64,000 nt of DNA from Echria macrotheca (lineage: Eukaryota > Ascomycota > Sordariomycetes > Sordariales > Schizotheciaceae), in contig MU839832.1 in assembly GCA_030411725.1 (NCBI GenBank), positions 1,178,001 to 1,242,000 of the forward strand, read 5' to 3'. The first letter of the stretch is position 1. Each line of letters begins with the position of its first letter. A program made the translations under genes and the position numbers. Positions 23,245 to 34,413 of the stretch are shown piece after piece. The notes below the pieces were generated by a model. That model had not been told where the DNA came from and made no database searches. It saw only the letters and a list, made by a program, of their open reading frames with translations.

Positions 23245-23686
23245 TATCGACATGCACGAGGGCCGATCAGGTGTCTTGTCCATAGACCGTCACTGCTTGA
23301 CGACATTTTCACCCTTTATCGAATTCGGGCAACTTTTTGTTTACCAGCGGGTATTAATACCGAAGTGAGGAGGAAGTCACGTACATTTATACGCCAACAT
23401 TTTCCATCAGCAGCTGCCTTTTGATTGGCCCCTGCCCAACCACTCACAACAGAACCTGTCTCCGACAAACCGATGACGTAACTTGTTCCCTTTCCATTTC
23501 AAGCCCAAACTTGATCAACACTTTCCTCCCCTTTTCGACTCCGCCAAGAAGACACACACACATCATCTCAACCTCTTGTCAGATTTATTTTCCGATCGAT
23601 ATTCAACCCTTCCCAAGCGCCGCCTCCCTACCTACTCCCTCTCATAAAATCCATCTCTTTTCTTGAGAACGAAAAAAAAGAGAAAA
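23245..23686. other. Promoter and leader of the small membrane protein gene
   Basis: A CT-rich stretch of about 250 bp precedes the start at 23687, as usual for fungal promoters. A CCAAT-inverse ATTGG lies at about 23422. No coding feature is seen. Confidence 0.5.
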
Positions 23687-24218
23687 ATGCCGTTCCTAAG
23701 CATCATAACCTCCCTAGCCATCGCCGCCCTCTCCCTCTTCACGCTGCAGAACGCAACCCGCTCGGTCCCAAAGTTACAAAAATACGAGAGCAAGGCCGAG
23801 AAGGCGGCGAAATGGAGCAGCGCGGCGGATAAGCGGCTCAAGGACACGCGGAGGACAGTCACGGCGGGGATCGTCATGGTAATTTATTCCCTCTCTCCAT
23901 CTCCTCCTGCTCCTCTCTTTGAATCTGTTATTAATGTGTGTCAAACAGACATCGCTCTCCCTCCTGAGCAGTTTATATCTGCTCGTGTACGGAAGCGGTA
24001 AGATCTTGTCCGTGCAGTTCGTGTGGGCGTTGGCCATGGCTGTGTGCGAACTGCGCACGGCAGAGTATATCCGGTCGTTCTGGGACGGGGAGCGCAAGGT
24101 GCCGCTTTTGGAGGACTATAACGCTGCGATTGGGGATATGGCTGTTGTCAAGGACATGTCTGTTGCGCTGGGGAGTTGCTGGGGGGTTATGGTTTTGTTG
24201 AGGGTGTTTGGGTACTAA
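23687..24218 (+). CDS. Small multi-span membrane protein, unknown
   Basis: Exons 23687-23878 and 23949-24218 (70-bp intron) give 153 residues. The start is MPFLSIITSLAIAALSLFTL, an N-terminal membrane anchor. A basic stretch (KLQKYESKAEKAAKW...KRLKDTRR) follows, then a hydrophobic segment TSLSLLSSLYLLVYGSGKI and two further hydrophobic stretches, the last near the C-terminus (WGVMVLLRVFGY). About four membrane segments are likely, with Lys-rich loops. It converges with the LPMO gene. I do not recognise the family; it looks like a conserved ascomycete membrane protein of an internal membrane. Confidence 0.75.
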
Positions 24219-24682
24219 ATTGTGGCGAAGTTGTCTCGCAGCGAGCGTCAGGGCTGAGTATATTCAGGTGTGAAGGAATGCTCCGGTATGTGGGTGTTGA
24301 TGGGGACAACCTCACTCGACGATGAAAGTAGATGGCAGGGGATCAAATTGCATAGCTTCTATTTGAGCTGAGTCCTTTATTCGATCGACTGTATCCAACC
24401 CAGAGGGTGATAAGAGAAGTGTTGAAACGACATTGAAAGGGTGTAAGCTCGTTTGATATACCTCGCTGCCATTTCGATCTCTTTTTCCACGTGTAGGTAT
24501 AGCCAGCCAGCGGGCGCGGAGGTAGGGCCTTAATCCGCTACGAGGATCTCAGTTCTGACTGCTTTGCTTCTCACAAATCTTGTTTGGCGTATGTTGGTTA
24601 TATTGCCATGATACTGTTTATGCCCCTATTTACAATCTATCCCCATCCTCCACAGAGCCTTCAGATTCTGCCTCCAGGTGCT
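24219..24682. other. Convergent 3' flanks of the membrane protein and LPMO genes
   Basis: Both neighbouring genes end here. The stretch carries only terminator-side sequence and no supported gene. Confidence 0.5.
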
Positions 24683-25989
24683 CTAAAAGAAACTCTGATC
24701 GATAACAGCCGGTCCAGGGATGGTGTACTCCTTGAACCCGTTCCCCCAAATGTCAACCTTGATGCCTGGATCCGACGCGCCGTACGCGCCGGGAAACTTG
24801 ACCCCCGCGGGCAGCTGGCCGCTACCGGCTGAGTCGACTTTGACTTGCTGCGCACCGACAACAACAACCATCAGCATGTTTTCTCAAAAATGAATGGAGA
24901 GAAGCAAAAAAAAACTTATTAGAAATTTGCCTGTTGAGGCCCCGGACGTGTCACGGGGGGGACCCGGGTTCGCCGGGGGGCGGATTCGAACCCGGGACCT
25001 CCTGGGCGCCGCTTTCCAGGGAGAGGAGGGATGCCATCGGGGAGTTCCGGGTCATATAACAAATGCACCACACCGCTGGCGAGTCCCTCAACTGCAGCGA
25101 TGCCGACCCGGCAACCCCCACGACGCCCGACACTGGGAATTGGGTCTGATAAATACCCTTATATACCACCCATCTTCCACATTTTGCACTCCCACTTTTC
25201 TCATTTTCCACCACCAAATAATAATTTGAACACAAACAAATAATTAAACGCAAGAAACAGAAAAAAAGAAGACTCACATAGCAACTCATGTAAAACTGCG
25301 CCCCTCCGACCTGCGAAGCCGTGTGCAACGCAATCGCCTCGGCCCGCACAAGATACTCCCCGCCCGGGATCTTGGACGGGATCTTGAACGCCCGCTTGCC
25401 GCAGTTCGCATTCAGCGAGTCGGTCCCCCATTTTTTCGTCGAGGAATCATACCCCTCCTCGTCGACCTTGAACCACGACAGACCCTCGGGCGATGCCACC
25501 GTCGACGCGTCGTCCACCTTGGCCATGTAGATCATCACCGGCCCGAAGTGGTTGCCGCCGATGGCTTCCGACGTGCACGAGCGGTCGTTGGGCTGTTGGT
25601 GCATCTCGACCGTGAAGGACGATCCGGCGGCGGCGGAGCAGACTGATGATGCGGGCTTGGCGCCGTTGACGTTGCAGGCTAGGGTTGGGGAGGCGACGTC
25701 TGTTACTGGCGAGTTGTTGGACTGTGTTTTGAAGAGTTAGTTTTGGGTTTTGCATTCGAGGTTGAATGTGCCATGGGACTGAGAAAGGAAACGGGGGAGA
25801 ACTTGACCGCGAGTGGGGGTGTAACTCGTGGGAATCATGGGACTGGGTGAAGGGGAAGGAACGTACCGGGAGTCGGTTGCATGTTGTGCCAAAGTCGGTC
25901 GTGCCTGATGAGGCTTGTTGGAAGATGGCATGAGCGGCTGCATACCGAGACAAGGCAGCCATGACCAGAGCTGAACAAGGGGCCTTCAT
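24683..25989 (-). CDS. AA9 lytic polysaccharide monooxygenase (GH61)
   Basis: Exons 25989-25867, 25721-25278 and 24847-24683 give 243 residues. The signal peptide MKAPCSALVMAALSRYAAA is followed by HAIFQQ, so His20 becomes the mature N-terminal copper ligand. His99 in GGNHFGPVMIYM is the second histidine-brace ligand, and QFY before MSCY supplies the axial Tyr185. The family's C-terminal KFPGAYGASDPGI and YTIPGPAV are present. The domain ends near the C-terminus, so no CBM1 is attached. The enzyme oxidatively cleaves cellulose or related glucans outside the cell. Introns are 145 bp and, unusually, 430 bp; the latter holds a tRNA-like unit. A minus-strand TATAAA lies about 115 bp upstream. Confidence 0.93.
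24906..25140 (-). mobile_element. Putative tRNA-derived (SINE-like) Pol III unit inside the LPMO intron
   Basis: Within the 430-bp second intron (25277-24848), in the same direction as the gene, lie an A-box-like TGGTGCATTTG (25070-25060), a hairpin CCTGG...CCAGG followed by AGGTC, a perfect B box GGTTCGAATCC (24992-24982) and a T9 run (24914-24906) that could stop Pol III. The 60 nt before the B box align with the tRNA-like unit at 8672-8803 (shared CTCCTCT, then CCTGGAAA or CCTAGAAA, then GCG at matching places). The T stem is imperfect, so it is not a functional tRNA. The outer limits are estimates; no target-site duplication was identified. Confidence 0.5.
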
Positions 25990-26900
25990 CTTGACTTGTT
26001 GACTGGTGATAATCTTCCTGGTGTTGACTGTGTTCAAGAAAGATGAGAGCAGGACGGATACCACTTACAAGACCAAATCCTCATCCGACAGACATCCATC
26101 TTTATACGTCCATCACCTCGCCAAAGTCGCCATCGAAAATCACCAACTCCAAGCGCAGAGACCCAAAGAGCTCCGTCATCGCCGGCTCCCTCCGAGAGAA
26201 TAAATTGCATCCCGCTCCGCACACGGCAGCAGAGCCTCCATCCCGGAGCTACCGGCCTTGGCTTTCCCTACCGCTCACATCCAACCCTATCATATCCATA
26301 CCCAACCCTGACTCTGACAGTGGTGATCGCCACCAACATCCACCCTCAGCTGGCCCAACTTGTCAACCTGAGACCCAAACCCCATCCCACTCAATGCAAA
26401 CGCCGGCATGAGCTCGGTAACCAGCCGTTTCGGCAAACGGCAACCTGACAGCCCACAGTTTAATATATTTAACCAGGCGAACGCCGAAAAGAACGGACCC
26501 ATTTTACCCGTTTTTTGTGGGTTGCATTGAGCTGGGAACGCACACACACACCCGTGCATGCCGCCCTATACCCCACGAAGATCATATCCAACAAAAGTTC
26601 TAGACTTGCCCTTTAAACCTGTTTCCCAATCGGGACAGCACCGCGAGCCCGGAGCTTGAGCCGCGCCATGATCAGCAGACTGTGTCTTTCGACGTCCAAG
26701 GGACAAAAGGGGTGCTTGATACGTCGTATATGTATCCAATATCATTGATCAACACAATGATTGATGGGCAAGTAAATGTGACAAAATGTGCATTCATGCA
26801 ACGTGACGGTTGACCGCCACCCATCCTCTTCGGGGACTTGTCCAAACCAAAATTACCGTGTGAAACCAAAACTCCAGCCCCCATGCCATCATGATCATCA
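25990..26900. other. LPMO promoter and 3' flank of the permease gene
   Basis: No gene is supported. The LPMO TATA element is listed separately. The remaining sequence is moderately C-rich next to 26100-26400 without further recognisable features. Confidence 0.5.
26101..26106 (-). promoter_or_regulatory. TATA box of the LPMO gene
   Basis: TATAAA on the minus strand lies about 115 bp upstream of the LPMO start codon, a usual place in secreted-enzyme genes of filamentous fungi. Confidence 0.45.
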
Positions 26901-28692
26901 TCAGTCTCTCCTATCCGTAACAAGATCCATCTCCTCCGGCCGCACCCGCTGCGTCTTCTTGTAAATCTTCCACCAGCAGATATTCGCCAGGTACACCACA
27001 ATGCCAATATAGCTCGTCATGAACTTGTCGATCTGGAACTTGGGAATGAACGCGTTGTACCCGCTGAAGAAGATGACAAGCATGGTAAGCCCGAGGGCCG
27101 GGTAGGCGGCCCACGGCAGCAGGATATTCCGATACGGCATGACAGACCGCGGGATGCCCTGCGCCTTCATGCCCCGTATCATGGCGAGATAGCTAACCAG
27201 CACGGCGACCCAGTTGAGCGCGCCAAAGACGGTGACCAGCGACACAAAGTAACCAAACACGGTGGCCGAGTCGTTGGTAGCGTTCATGAATCCGAGGGCA
27301 ATAAAAATGGACGACAGGGCGACTGCCGGGATCGGGACGCCGCGTCGGTTCGTCCGGTGGAAGAGTGCAGGTGCTTGGCCGTCCTTTGCCAGTGCCCAAC
27401 ATGTGCGCGACGCGAGGTATATGTCCGAGTTCGCGGCGCTGACGGTAAAAACCATTAATAAACCATTGACTGCGTCATCGAGGTGGTTGATCTTAGCGTT
27501 CTTTGCGGCGACGACGAATGGGGATGCAACTGCATCAAGATTAGCTCAGAAGATGCATTTGCCACAAAAATACGCACCTCCAGACACCTTCGACTTGGTC
27601 GCCTTGATCAGCTCGGGGTCGTTGTACGCAACAGCCATGCCGAGCACCAAAACACCAGCAATATAAAAGAAGACAATCCGAAGGAGGGTCTGGTTGACGG
27701 CGCGCGGCACGTTCTTGCGCGGGTTGGGCGTTTCGCCAAAGGCCACACCAACAAGCTCGGTGCCGAGGTAGGCAAAGGTGGCCTGGACGATGCAGGCCCA
27801 GACACCGAGGAAACGGCCGGTCGAGCCCTCGATCAGAACTTGCTGGCCTGCCGCCGTGACGTTGTACGGGCCGAAGGCGCCGGGGTTCTGCCAGAAGTAG
27901 AAGCCGGTGCGGACGTGGGTCGGCCCACCGCCGAGGGCGACGATGAAGCACATTAGGATTAGCATTAGGATGACGAGCGCTTTGACGAGCGACATCCAGA
28001 ATTCGGCTTCGCCAAAGAAGGATACATGGATCAACTGTACAAGTCAGCATGTTTACTCTCAACCTACTGTCCAAGACCTACATTCAATAAGATGATGGCA
28101 ACGCCAAACGTGACGATCCAGACCGACACGTTAATATCTGGCCTCCATTTCTGAAGGATGATACCAGTCGCTGTAAGGTTGTTTGGCAAGACGATAACAT
28201 ATTTGAAGAAGTAGTTCCAGCCAGTCGCAAAGCCCATGGCCGGGTCGACGAACCGAGTAGCGTAACCAGAGAAGCTCTTCTTGTGGGGCAGCCAGGCGCC
28301 CATCTCGCCGAGCGCGACCATGACAATGTAGACGGTGATGCCCATCATGAGATAGCCAATAAACAGAGACCCAGGACCAAACTTGAGCGCCGTGCCGGTT
28401 CCAATGATCAGACCGGTCCCTATTGCGCCTGCAATTGCCATCATGTCTGCATGGCCACCGTTAGTGAAGGGCTTCGTTACACCTGTGCCCTTGGGGCACG
28501 CGAGCTGCTGCGCTTACTCAACTGGCGCGGCTTCATGCCACGGTGGAGGTCGTCGGTGGCCTCGAGCGCGCCCTCCTCGCTGGTATAGCCGGCCGTCTCC
28601 GCCTCCTGCGGAGAGGGCGGCGAAATCTTCTTCTCATCGCTGGTGTCTGGCCCGCTGACGGCGGGCTTCTTGGAAAAGGGAAAGATGGCCAT
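26901..28692 (-). CDS. Amino-acid permease (fungal YAT/AAP family)
   Basis: Exons 28692-28518, 28446-28082, 28034-27578 and 27529-26901 give 541 residues. After a hydrophilic tail ending MKPRQL comes NMMAIAGAIGTGLIIGTGTA, the TM1 signature of the family. It continues through TM segments such as YIVMVALGEMGAWLP, then FFGEAEFWMSLVKALVILML, the FAYLGTELVGVAFGE block and the closing VVYLANICWWKIYKKT. About twelve helices are expected. It imports amino acids by proton symport at the plasma membrane; specificity is not readable. The intron joins (phases 1, 0, 1) all restore family-consistent sequence. Two AGATAA elements lie about 960 bp upstream, which would fit nitrogen control by a NIT2/AreA factor. 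Confidence 0.93.
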
Positions 28693-30735
28693 GGTTGCGT
28701 CTCCTGTCGAGTGCGCGCTCTCGACACCAGTCCAGTCGATGGGGGAGGGGCAGAAGGGAATAATGAATCAGACACGAAGAAAGAAAGGCGAATCCCGAGT
28801 TGAAGTAGTAACAAAGTTGGCGAGGGAGCCTGGCCCGGGACAGGGGTGTTAATATCAGGGCGCCGAACCGTTAATCAGGCTCGGTGTGCCAATTGGGTCG
28901 TACAAATGCAACCGTCGAATGGCGGGCTGTCCTGCAGGCTTTTCCGTTGCACTGTCTGTCGTGTGCCACAGCACCACGCAGGTAAGCAACGAGCTGTGGG
29001 GTCCATGTCTCGGAGGAATTTGGGATCAGAGGGAGAGAGCCATGCGGCCGCGGCAAGCCACCGCCCAAAAAAGCTGCCATTCACACAGCCTGCACCCTGG
29101 GGTAAGTCGTGTTGTTACTTGTATTGTTCCGTGCTGGTATGGGACGGCCGACGATACACCCCAGAAAAGCAACAGTTGGGTGGTGCGATGGGCGGCCGTC
29201 TGACATTATGGCAAAATTCGGTAGCACACCAAAAACACCCAACACCCAACCGCCGTTAACTGATCAACAAACGGCAAATCGTAGCCAAAGAAACGGCTCT
29301 GGGGACGGTGAGGGGTACAGCTCTCTCTACATACGTACACAGCCCCAGCAAGCCAAGGGCGAACAAGCATCTTCGGTCGCCCAGACAAGCCTCGGGGATC
29401 CATGATGGAGAGGAATCAAGCAATTGCCCAGCAAAGCAGCAGCTCAAGCTTTTGCAAGCGTCACTGATGCGGCGCCGAGATTCGAGTTGTTTGGCGGAAT
29501 AGCAGCGCTGTTTCCACAATGGCAGCCGGGAGGTGGCATCGCCAAGGCGCCAAGTAAGCGCGCGAGCGGCAGATGAGGAAGGTGTTTCTCGGGGAAGCGG
29601 GCACTCTTCGGCTCTGGCCCAAAAAGGGTAAGTTAGCTTGCTAACGTTATCTCAACGTTATCTCGTCGACTGCTTTCCCGCGTAATCCGCATCTTGCATC
29701 CATCAATTTTCCCAGGAATGCTATTGCCACAGCAAGCAGCCCAGACAGGTGATATCGAATCCGGGTATGCAGACCTGCACTGTCCCGCGGACAAGACGGT
29801 GCGATCGTCTCGGCCTTGGCCGTGTGTCGGTGACACAGCAAGGTTAGTGCGCGACCATCAGCACCCCTCCCTGCTTCCAGGCCCGCCGGGGCTCCAGCGG
29901 GAAGGCACCCCGCCGATCGCGTGCGTGGCGGCGTGGCTGCCGAGGCATTCGTGGCATTGCTGTGCCTCTTCTCATCTGCGGTAACCGGCTGACTTTGCAG
30001 ATGAATCCTTCGAAGGCGCCATCGCTACGGGCTCTTTGTGCCAGAGAATGCCCAATCCCGACGACGGCGGGTCATTCGCTGCATCCAATGTTTGCCGGCG
30101 ACCTGCAGCGAAACCGTGCGAGGACGTTGACTGGACGGGATGCGGGTCAGCGGGTGTTCCCCGGCGAGGCTGGGACGGTTTTGTGTTACCGACCACAAAT
30201 TGGCAGACCGATCCACCTACACCGCCCCAGAGCCTGCCGTCCTGATATCCATCGGTGCTAATGCTTGTCCAGATAATAGACCCCATCGCGAGCCTCGTCG
30301 TCAACAGCTCTATTCGAGACCGAGCTGGTGCCAGGTTTCGAATCCAGCCGCGCGGACAGATCTTCTGGCGGCACGAGGGAGGCAGAAGCTGCCATCGTGC
30401 TGTCAACAGTGTGGATTATCGGCCTTTGATTTGGATCTTTATGGCCTCTGTCATTCCGTCCCGGTCAACAAAGCGGTTTGATGCATATGACCAAGCTGAG
30501 GAGAACCCATGTCGATGACATGCATCCAGGGGCGCGCCACGTTCCAGGAATACGAGCGGAAGTGTCTTCTGCTTCCTACACAGTTGGTATCTAGTTTCAG
30601 ACAGTGAAGTTGGCCAGATCCGTCAGTTGGACCACAGTCGAGGTTATAGTTACAGCCTAGGCGACAGGACCGCCAAAAAGCATCCTCGACGCGGACAGTG
30701 TGGATGATGGACTTCGATTACTCCGAAGCCACCGT
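28693..30735. other. Long permease promoter region
   Basis: Two kilobases lie between the permease start and the 3' end of the PHP-like gene. Apart from the paired GATA elements at 29643-29664, no coding frame with recognisable content was found; the frames present (60-144 codons) are Arg/Pro/Cys-rich. Confidence 0.5.
29643..29664 (-). promoter_or_regulatory. Paired GATA elements upstream of the permease
   Basis: The 11-mer AACGTTATCTC is tandemly duplicated. On the minus strand each unit gives AGATAA, and the two are 11 bp apart. NIT2/AreA-type GATA factors favour closely spaced pairs of such sites. The regulatory role is inferred; the distance (about 960 bp) is long but not unusual. Confidence 0.4.
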
Positions 30736-33204
30736 CTACGAAGCTATTTGCAACCCCGACGAGCCGTATTCAACAAAGATGGGACTGGTAATGACCTTGC
30801 CGCCACTGTACTCCCTGCCAACAAAATACACGGCTCGATGATGCCCGGAATCATGCGCGTTTGCTTTCAGCTCAAACCGGCCTTGCACCCTGGTCGGGAG
30901 CGGCACGTCCTGAACCAATTCAGCGGAAACAAACAAGTCAACGCCCCCTGCAATATCAATAGTCTTCCCTCCAGCCTTCCCGAGTTCTCCAGTCTCCCCA
31001 AACAGGGAAAACCGCGGCTGCGGCGTATGAGGATTTCCCTGGAGGGCGTGGCCGACCTTGACATAGCCACCTATGTGTCCAGTGATGGTCACCGACACCA
31101 GGGCCTGATCGTCATCCAGAAATATGTCGACGCCATCAAAGTCGCCGCTGGTACGGGTGTCAAAGACCACCTGGGTTTCGGATGCTTGCCGCACTTGATC
31201 TGCTGGGTTGTCTGGAACGCCACCGAATGGTCGCGCCTTTGTGATGACGGTCCCGTCCACGAGGATAGCCCCTTGCCAGACGGCCTCCCGATACCGGTCG
31301 TAGAGACGGGCACCTCCCCACCTGACCCTAAGAATCTTTTTCTTGGGTTCCTGTTCCGTTTCCGCCCCTCGCTGACAGTCTCGCTGAAAGATGAGTCCGC
31401 TGGCATCCCAAGCTTCTACCGAGCTAAATCCGGCCGAGCCATAGAAGCGGTAGTCGAGAGCCAGATCCTCGCCCACTTTGACCACAACGTCATCTCCCTG
31501 CAACACACTGCCGTCTCGTGCGCTGACCAAACCAACCAGGCGGTGGTCTCCCGTCGTGGCAAACGTCCGACGAGCTCGTAGTGCCTCGGCGATGTGTTTC
31601 CGGTCAACACTTTCGGCGATCACGCCTGTCAGGCCGCCTCGAACCCCAAACACAGCCGTTCCAGGGACACCACCCCCACACCGGCCGCGATGTTCATCCG
31701 AGTTGGCGCATACGCCCAGCTTCCAGCCACGGGACACGGCGTCGCGGAGGAGCCACTCGAACAGGCCCCAAGCGCTGCCGATCTCGAGGAGCCTCTCCAG
31801 CTGCGGATGGTGCCATGCCAAGTTGCATCTACGCCCGCCGACGTGCGGGATAAGCAAGTGCTTCTCAGGCGCGTGGGCATAAGTGGCATAGACTTCGTCG
31901 AGCGGCCAGGCGCCGGGGACGAGGTCGGCTGGGCCGTGCTCGTTCCATTCGAAGCTTCGCGCAACATTCCCGTTGCGATCAAGCGGGAACTCGGGTTCCG
32001 ATTCTTCGCCATCGTCGCCAAGAAAGACGACGTTATGGTCGCCTCCCGCAGCCGAGTTGCCGCACCACTCGGTGCCGGGAAAGATGAGGACCTGTCCGAG
32101 CCGGTCGCGGTTGAACTGGCGGATGATGGCGAGCGTTGCCGCCCAGCGCTCAGCGGTTATGTTGAAGTCGTTGGCGGTGTAGCCGACGATGTCGAGCCCT
32201 GCGATGTCGGCGGCGTACGAGAAGTTGTATGTCGTCGAGTTGGTGCCGACTGTGTCGTCAGAGTGCACATGCAGGTCCGCAAACAACGGCCGCGGGATGG
32301 GAAGGGCCTCGTCAACACTGACGGGTTCTGACGAGTCGATCACGTCGCCGTGATGACCCAGAACCGAGACTGTAACGATGTATTCACCTGTTCCAGGTAG
32401 CTCCGCTGCCGTTGTCGCGAACGTCCAACCTTGGCTGGGAAAGGCGAGTTCACTCCGCCAAATTGGCTCACCATGATGCTTGATAAGCACAAGCGCGGAA
32501 AGCCCGTTCTGGTCACTTGTCACGTTTCCCCACTCGTCCTCGGTGTGAAGGCGTACCGGCACCGGAAGCCCCGGCCTGATCACGCGCGGGGTCGTTATCC
32601 GGACCTTGGCCGGCGGCCCAGCGACAATGGGGATAGCGATGTCGGGCTTGATCGGGGCAAAACGGGACGTTCCAACAGGGTCGATATACCAGCGCAGAAG
32701 AAATGCATCCTCCACGAACGTCTGGACACGCGTGCCACGGGCACCCCATCGGCGGTCGCCAAGGCGAACAATAATCTTGTCGCCCGGATTGATGTAGCCG
32801 TCGACAACGTCGATGATGATGGCCTTTTGGAAGGGCCGTTCATGACCCTTTTGATCGAAACGTACCGACAGCCCCTGCACCGTGGCAGGTGTCTGGCCCG
32901 GAACGAGCGGGCCGGCGACGTAGTCGGCCGAGACGTAGTTGTCGGCTTTCGGGTCCGTTGTCTGAAACAGTGCCCAGTCCGAGTAAAACTTGAAGGTGCC
33001 CTTGATCCAGGCGCCATCGGCCAGCCCGCTAGCGCCGACTGTATACTCGACGATCAGCTCGGTGTATTGGCCTGCCGTGAGCGTTGCGGTGTTGCATTTT
33101 AGGGTGCCCAGGAATGGTAGAGTCTTGGTATATTGGTAGAGACCAGTCGGAGCAAAGTAATCACCCGCCAGAGAGGCGAGCTCCTGGTCTGTGAGGGTCT
33201 TCAT
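30736..33204 (-). CDS. PHP-like metallophosphoesterase domain protein (DUF3604-like), intronless
   Basis: A single uninterrupted frame of 822 residues begins MKTLTDQELASLAGDYF; the start is the first ATG. The N-terminal third is beta-rich (TAGQYTELIVEYTVGASGL, PAKVRITTPRVIRPGLPVPV), with Ig/Ig-like adhesion character. At about residue 308 comes LFADLHVHSDDTVGTNS, the first metal-binding motif of PHP-type hydrolases. It is followed by FPGTEWCGNSAAGGDHNVVF, LLIPHVGGRRCNLAW and GVCANSDEHRGRCGGGVPG, which complete a His/Asp/Glu metal site as in bacterial DUF3604 proteins. The C-terminal part is again beta-rich. No signal peptide is visible. The lack of introns in 2.5 kb and the bacterial-type architecture suggest possible horizontal origin. 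Hydrolase activity is inferred; the substrate is unknown. Confidence 0.85.
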   Translation of the reverse strand: MKTLTDQELASLAGDYFAPTGLYQYTKTLPFLGTLKCNTATLTAGQYTELIVEYTVGASGLADGAWIKGTFKFYSDWALFQTTDPKADNYVSADYVAGPLVPGQTPATVQGLSVRFDQKGHERPFQKAIIIDVVDGYINPGDKIIVRLGDRRWGARGTRVQTFVEDAFLLRWYIDPVGTSRFAPIKPDIAIPIVAGPPAKVRITTPRVIRPGLPVPVRLHTEDEWGNVTSDQNGLSALVLIKHHGEPIWRSELAFPSQGWTFATTAAELPGTGEYIVTVSVLGHHGDVIDSSEPVSVDEALPIPRPLFADLHVHSDDTVGTNSTTYNFSYAADIAGLDIVGYTANDFNITAERWAATLAIIRQFNRDRLGQVLIFPGTEWCGNSAAGGDHNVVFLGDDGEESEPEFPLDRNGNVARSFEWNEHGPADLVPGAWPLDEVYATYAHAPEKHLLIPHVGGRRCNLAWHHPQLERLLEIGSAWGLFEWLLRDAVSRGWKLGVCANSDEHRGRCGGGVPGTAVFGVRGGLTGVIAESVDRKHIAEALRARRTFATTGDHRLVGLVSARDGSVLQGDDVVVKVGEDLALDYRFYGSAGFSSVEAWDASGLIFQRDCQRGAETEQEPKKKILRVRWGGARLYDRYREAVWQGAILVDGTVITKARPFGGVPDNPADQVRQASETQVVFDTRTSGDFDGVDIFLDDDQALVSVTITGHIGGYVKVGHALQGNPHTPQPRFSLFGETGELGKAGGKTIDIAGGVDLFVSAELVQDVPLPTRVQGRFELKANAHDSGHHRAVYFVGREYSGGKVITSPIFVEYGSSGLQIAS

Positions 33205-34413
33205 GGCCGTATGCACCTTTGTGTTTTATGAATACATATCTTGAGAGGTAACTCTGTGGATGAACACGCATTTTGTTTTATATCGACATTGGTGTTTACG
33301 GTAATGCCCATTCGCAACTTGTATCATTTTTGGTTGGATGGCGTGATGAACATCCCGCGCTTGCATGGACCCTGCATCCCACGACTGCTGAGGATGGAGG
33401 ACCAGTCCAGTAAGTTCCGCATGCACGTGGTGCATCATCACAGTCACTGAGACATCTCATAAGTCAGTTATTCAATCCGGAATTCTTCCCGGATATGCAG
33501 GGAATATCGGCCCAAATGCTCGAAATGGCTAACTGACCGTGTCAATGGCTAGAGTGACGGCCTTGAAGCTATTTACAAGACCTACTCAGGCTTGGGTAGT
33601 CAAAGTTGTGGGCAACAACCCAGTCGACGTGTGGTAATATGGGGTTCCAAGGCCTCGTGTTCCGCCTGAAGAGCCTTGGAAACCTCGCGTACGCTTACTT
33701 TTGCATTGCAAACGCTTTAGTAAGGCCTTCAAACGGGATGATTTCAACGCTGAGGGTTCGGATCTAGTAATTGGTGACTTCCTGTGTGTGTTGAAAGCTT
33801 TGCATATATCGTTGACGTCCGCCACTCTAGAACTAACCAAGAACACAAGGTCACCCTAGGTAGCCAGCTCAACCCCAATGGGGCCCTACGATGTCCCTAC
33901 TAGTGAGCTTCGTTCCGCCGAATCATTTCCCGGAAGTAAGTTGTCATCAGCCCGGACTTACCTATTTAGCCCTTCCTCTCACTTAATAATGCCGGGACCA
34001 AAGGACGCTGCATAACCAGCAGCGGTGATGATGAAATCTTGTGCTGGTATACCTCCCGCCCTCTGTCTGGAAAGGCGTCATGCCTACCCAGCCCACCTCC
34101 TAAACGCGCGAATCTAGCCCAAGCTAATTATAAACACTGGTGATTCTAGCCTGTCCGGTTCCGAAGATTCCGAAGATCACGGGTTTTTCAAGTCCGACCA
34201 TCAACATACACGGCACTCACAACAAGGTTCACCCTTGTCCATATGTCGTGTGCAAGGAAAATAGAATATCCTACCAGGCCACACATCATTGTGAGTCCTT
34301 TAAAATTAGGTAGACAAGACAGCTCTGTACTAAATCATTATTAGAATTTGTAAAGCAGCGTATCATCTATAGCCACAGACCCGGAATAGAAGAAAACAAA
34401 CAAACACAGCAGC
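33205..34413. other. Intergenic region upstream of the PHP-like gene
   Basis: About 1.2 kb, with somewhat higher AT than its surroundings, lies between the PHP-like gene start and the syntaxin 3' end. No reading frame, RNA gene or transposon remnant could be supported. Confidence 0.5.

Noticed and set aside
30330..30350. GGTTTCGAATCC as a B box
   Set aside because: One extra T breaks the consensus and no A box or stems are present.
30700..32331. Plus-strand frames of 293 and 245 codons
   Set aside because: Antisense shadows of the PHP-like gene, without start context or domains.
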